26,230 nt of DNA from DATCRE01 sp964235605. GTDB lineage: Bacteria > Bacteroidota > Bacteroidia > Cytophagales > Cyclobacteriaceae. Below, piece after piece: positions 25,735-26,230 of the stretch; within the stretch, counting starts at the first letter, position 1, and every line of letters begins with the position of its first letter. A model generated the notes under the pieces. The model searched no databases, had not been told where the DNA came from, and saw only the letters and a program-made list of their open reading frames with translations. The stretch is taken from NCBI GenBank assembly GCA_964235605.1, contig CAXSCR010000062.1:1-26230 (forward strand), written 5' to 3'. The position numbers were made by a program, and so were the translations under genes.

Positions 25735-26143
25735 AATGAAGAGAGTGGATAATTTCTCTTCAATGTTTGTTCTTTATCGGTATCTACGACTTTTGTATGA
25801 GCATATTTTTTTTAAACCTTTTTAGTTCACCATACATGAACTCCCAATTATTTCAATTTTTGTTAATTGGCGTCCAGTCAAAATTTAACTTATCTAAAGA
25901 GCAATTTGTTTAACGGGTAGCGGATTCTTCACTTGCTTTTGATTTTCCACCCAAGCAGATAATTCCTTGTGTTCCTCATCTCCAGGGACATACGTATGAC
26001 CATACTTTTTTTAGAAAGAATTCAATCGGGCATACATACTCTTCCAACTCTTGTCAGATTTATATTCAAAATCAAACTTCGTTTTTTTTTAACGCTTCCA
26101 GTAATTCATTGAGAAACTTTCGGTTGGAGTTTCTTATATCTTC
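25735..26143 (-). pseudogene. Decayed fragment with helicase-associated-domain repeats
   Basis: Minus-strand translation gives readable pieces in shifting frames: SNRKFLNELLEALKKNE, then SDKSWKSMYARLNSF, KKYGHTYVPGDEEHKELSAW, VENQKQ, LLDKLNFDWTPINKN and NNWEFMYGELKRFKK. The W-x-x-M...YGH-x-x-VP...L-x-x-WV-x-x-Q...L-F-x-W pattern is that of helicase-associated (HA) repeats found at the C terminus of some DEAD/DEAH-type helicases. It is broken by in-frame stops at about 26011-26013 (TAA), 25894-25896 (TAG) and 25853-25855 (TGA). Frameshifts occur near 26080 and 25895. Roughly two repeats remain. The helicase core is not in the window. Confidence 0.6.
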
Positions 26144-26151
26144 ACCCCACT

Positions 26152-26174
26152 ACCGCAAGCTTCCAGCTTGTGGT
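26152..26174. repeat. REP-like palindrome
   Basis: ACCGCAAGCT (26152-26161) pairs with AGCTTGTGGT (26165-26174) around the loop TCC: ten pairs with one G-T. It is compact and GC-richer than its surroundings, like a repetitive extragenic palindrome. It sits 7 bases before the putative group II intron start and could be the stem such an intron recognises. There is no T-run, so it is not a standard terminator. Confidence 0.6.
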
Positions 26175-26181
26175 TGTAATG

Positions 26182-26230
26182 GTGCGTCAGGCATGTTTAC
26201 TGGCTATAGGGTGCAAGTCCCGAATGAGCG
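26182..26230 (+). mobile_element. 5' end of a putative group II intron, cut by the window edge
   Basis: The last 49 bases start with GTGCG, the usual 5' boundary of bacterial group II introns. They continue into GCTATAGGGTGCAAGTCCC, which matches the early domain I helix pattern (GGG...GTCCC) of these introns. The orientation is plus. Insertion just downstream of a hairpin resembles class C introns. The maturase/reverse transcriptase and domains V-VI would lie beyond the window, so the call rests on the 5' end only. Confidence 0.55.

Overview
The window looks like chromosomal DNA of a Bacteroidota member, probably Cytophagales-like. Supporting signs are a C-terminal type IX secretion (T9SS) sorting domain, TAnnTTTG-type -7 promoter elements, Bacteroidota-style lipoproteins, a short-repeat-rich low-GC intergenic style and very large SpvB/RHS surface proteins. 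The species cannot be fixed from the sequence alone.

Bases 1-4076 (minus strand) form a compact operon read right to left: a TPR protein, a previously easy-to-miss 27-codon ORF, phosphosulfolactate synthase (ComA-like), a DUF368 polyprenyl-phosphate translocase and shikimate dehydrogenase (aroE). Gaps are 2, 3 and 21 bases, then a TAATG overlap. A heptamer microsatellite lies 3' of aroE. Bases 4135-10617 (minus strand) form a six-gene exopolysaccharide/capsule operon: GT4 glycosyltransferase, RfbC-type epimerase, Wza-like export lipoprotein (probably starting at TTG), Wzc-like tyrosine autokinase, CpsB/YwqE-type PHP phosphatase and an extended-SDR dehydratase/epimerase. The kinase and phosphatase would control chain length and export of the polymer, and the epimerase, SDR and glycosyltransferase would build it. 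The DUF368 protein next door would recycle the lipid carrier such pathways need.

Bases 10784-12158 (plus strand) hold hflX, a tRNA-Arg(CCT) with its own promoter inside the 3' end of hflX, and a strong intrinsic terminator. A 460-base gap without a convincing gene follows.

Bases 12619-25711 (plus strand) are an accessory surface cassette of four closely spaced genes: a LamG-like T9SS cargo protein, a kelch-propeller lipoprotein, a 3150-residue secreted SpvB/TcdB-like RHS protein and a small exported protein. The RHS protein ends in an about 200-residue variable tip with an HEEVH zincin-type motif (H3113-H3117). The next gene, 18 bases downstream and lower in GC, is the natural immunity candidate. 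This RHS-tip metallopeptidase and its putative periplasmic immunity protein are the most interesting content of the window.

Bases 25712-26230 are a junk junction: a decayed minus-strand gene fragment with helicase-associated-domain repeats, a REP-like palindrome, and what appears to be the 5' end of a group II intron running off the window.
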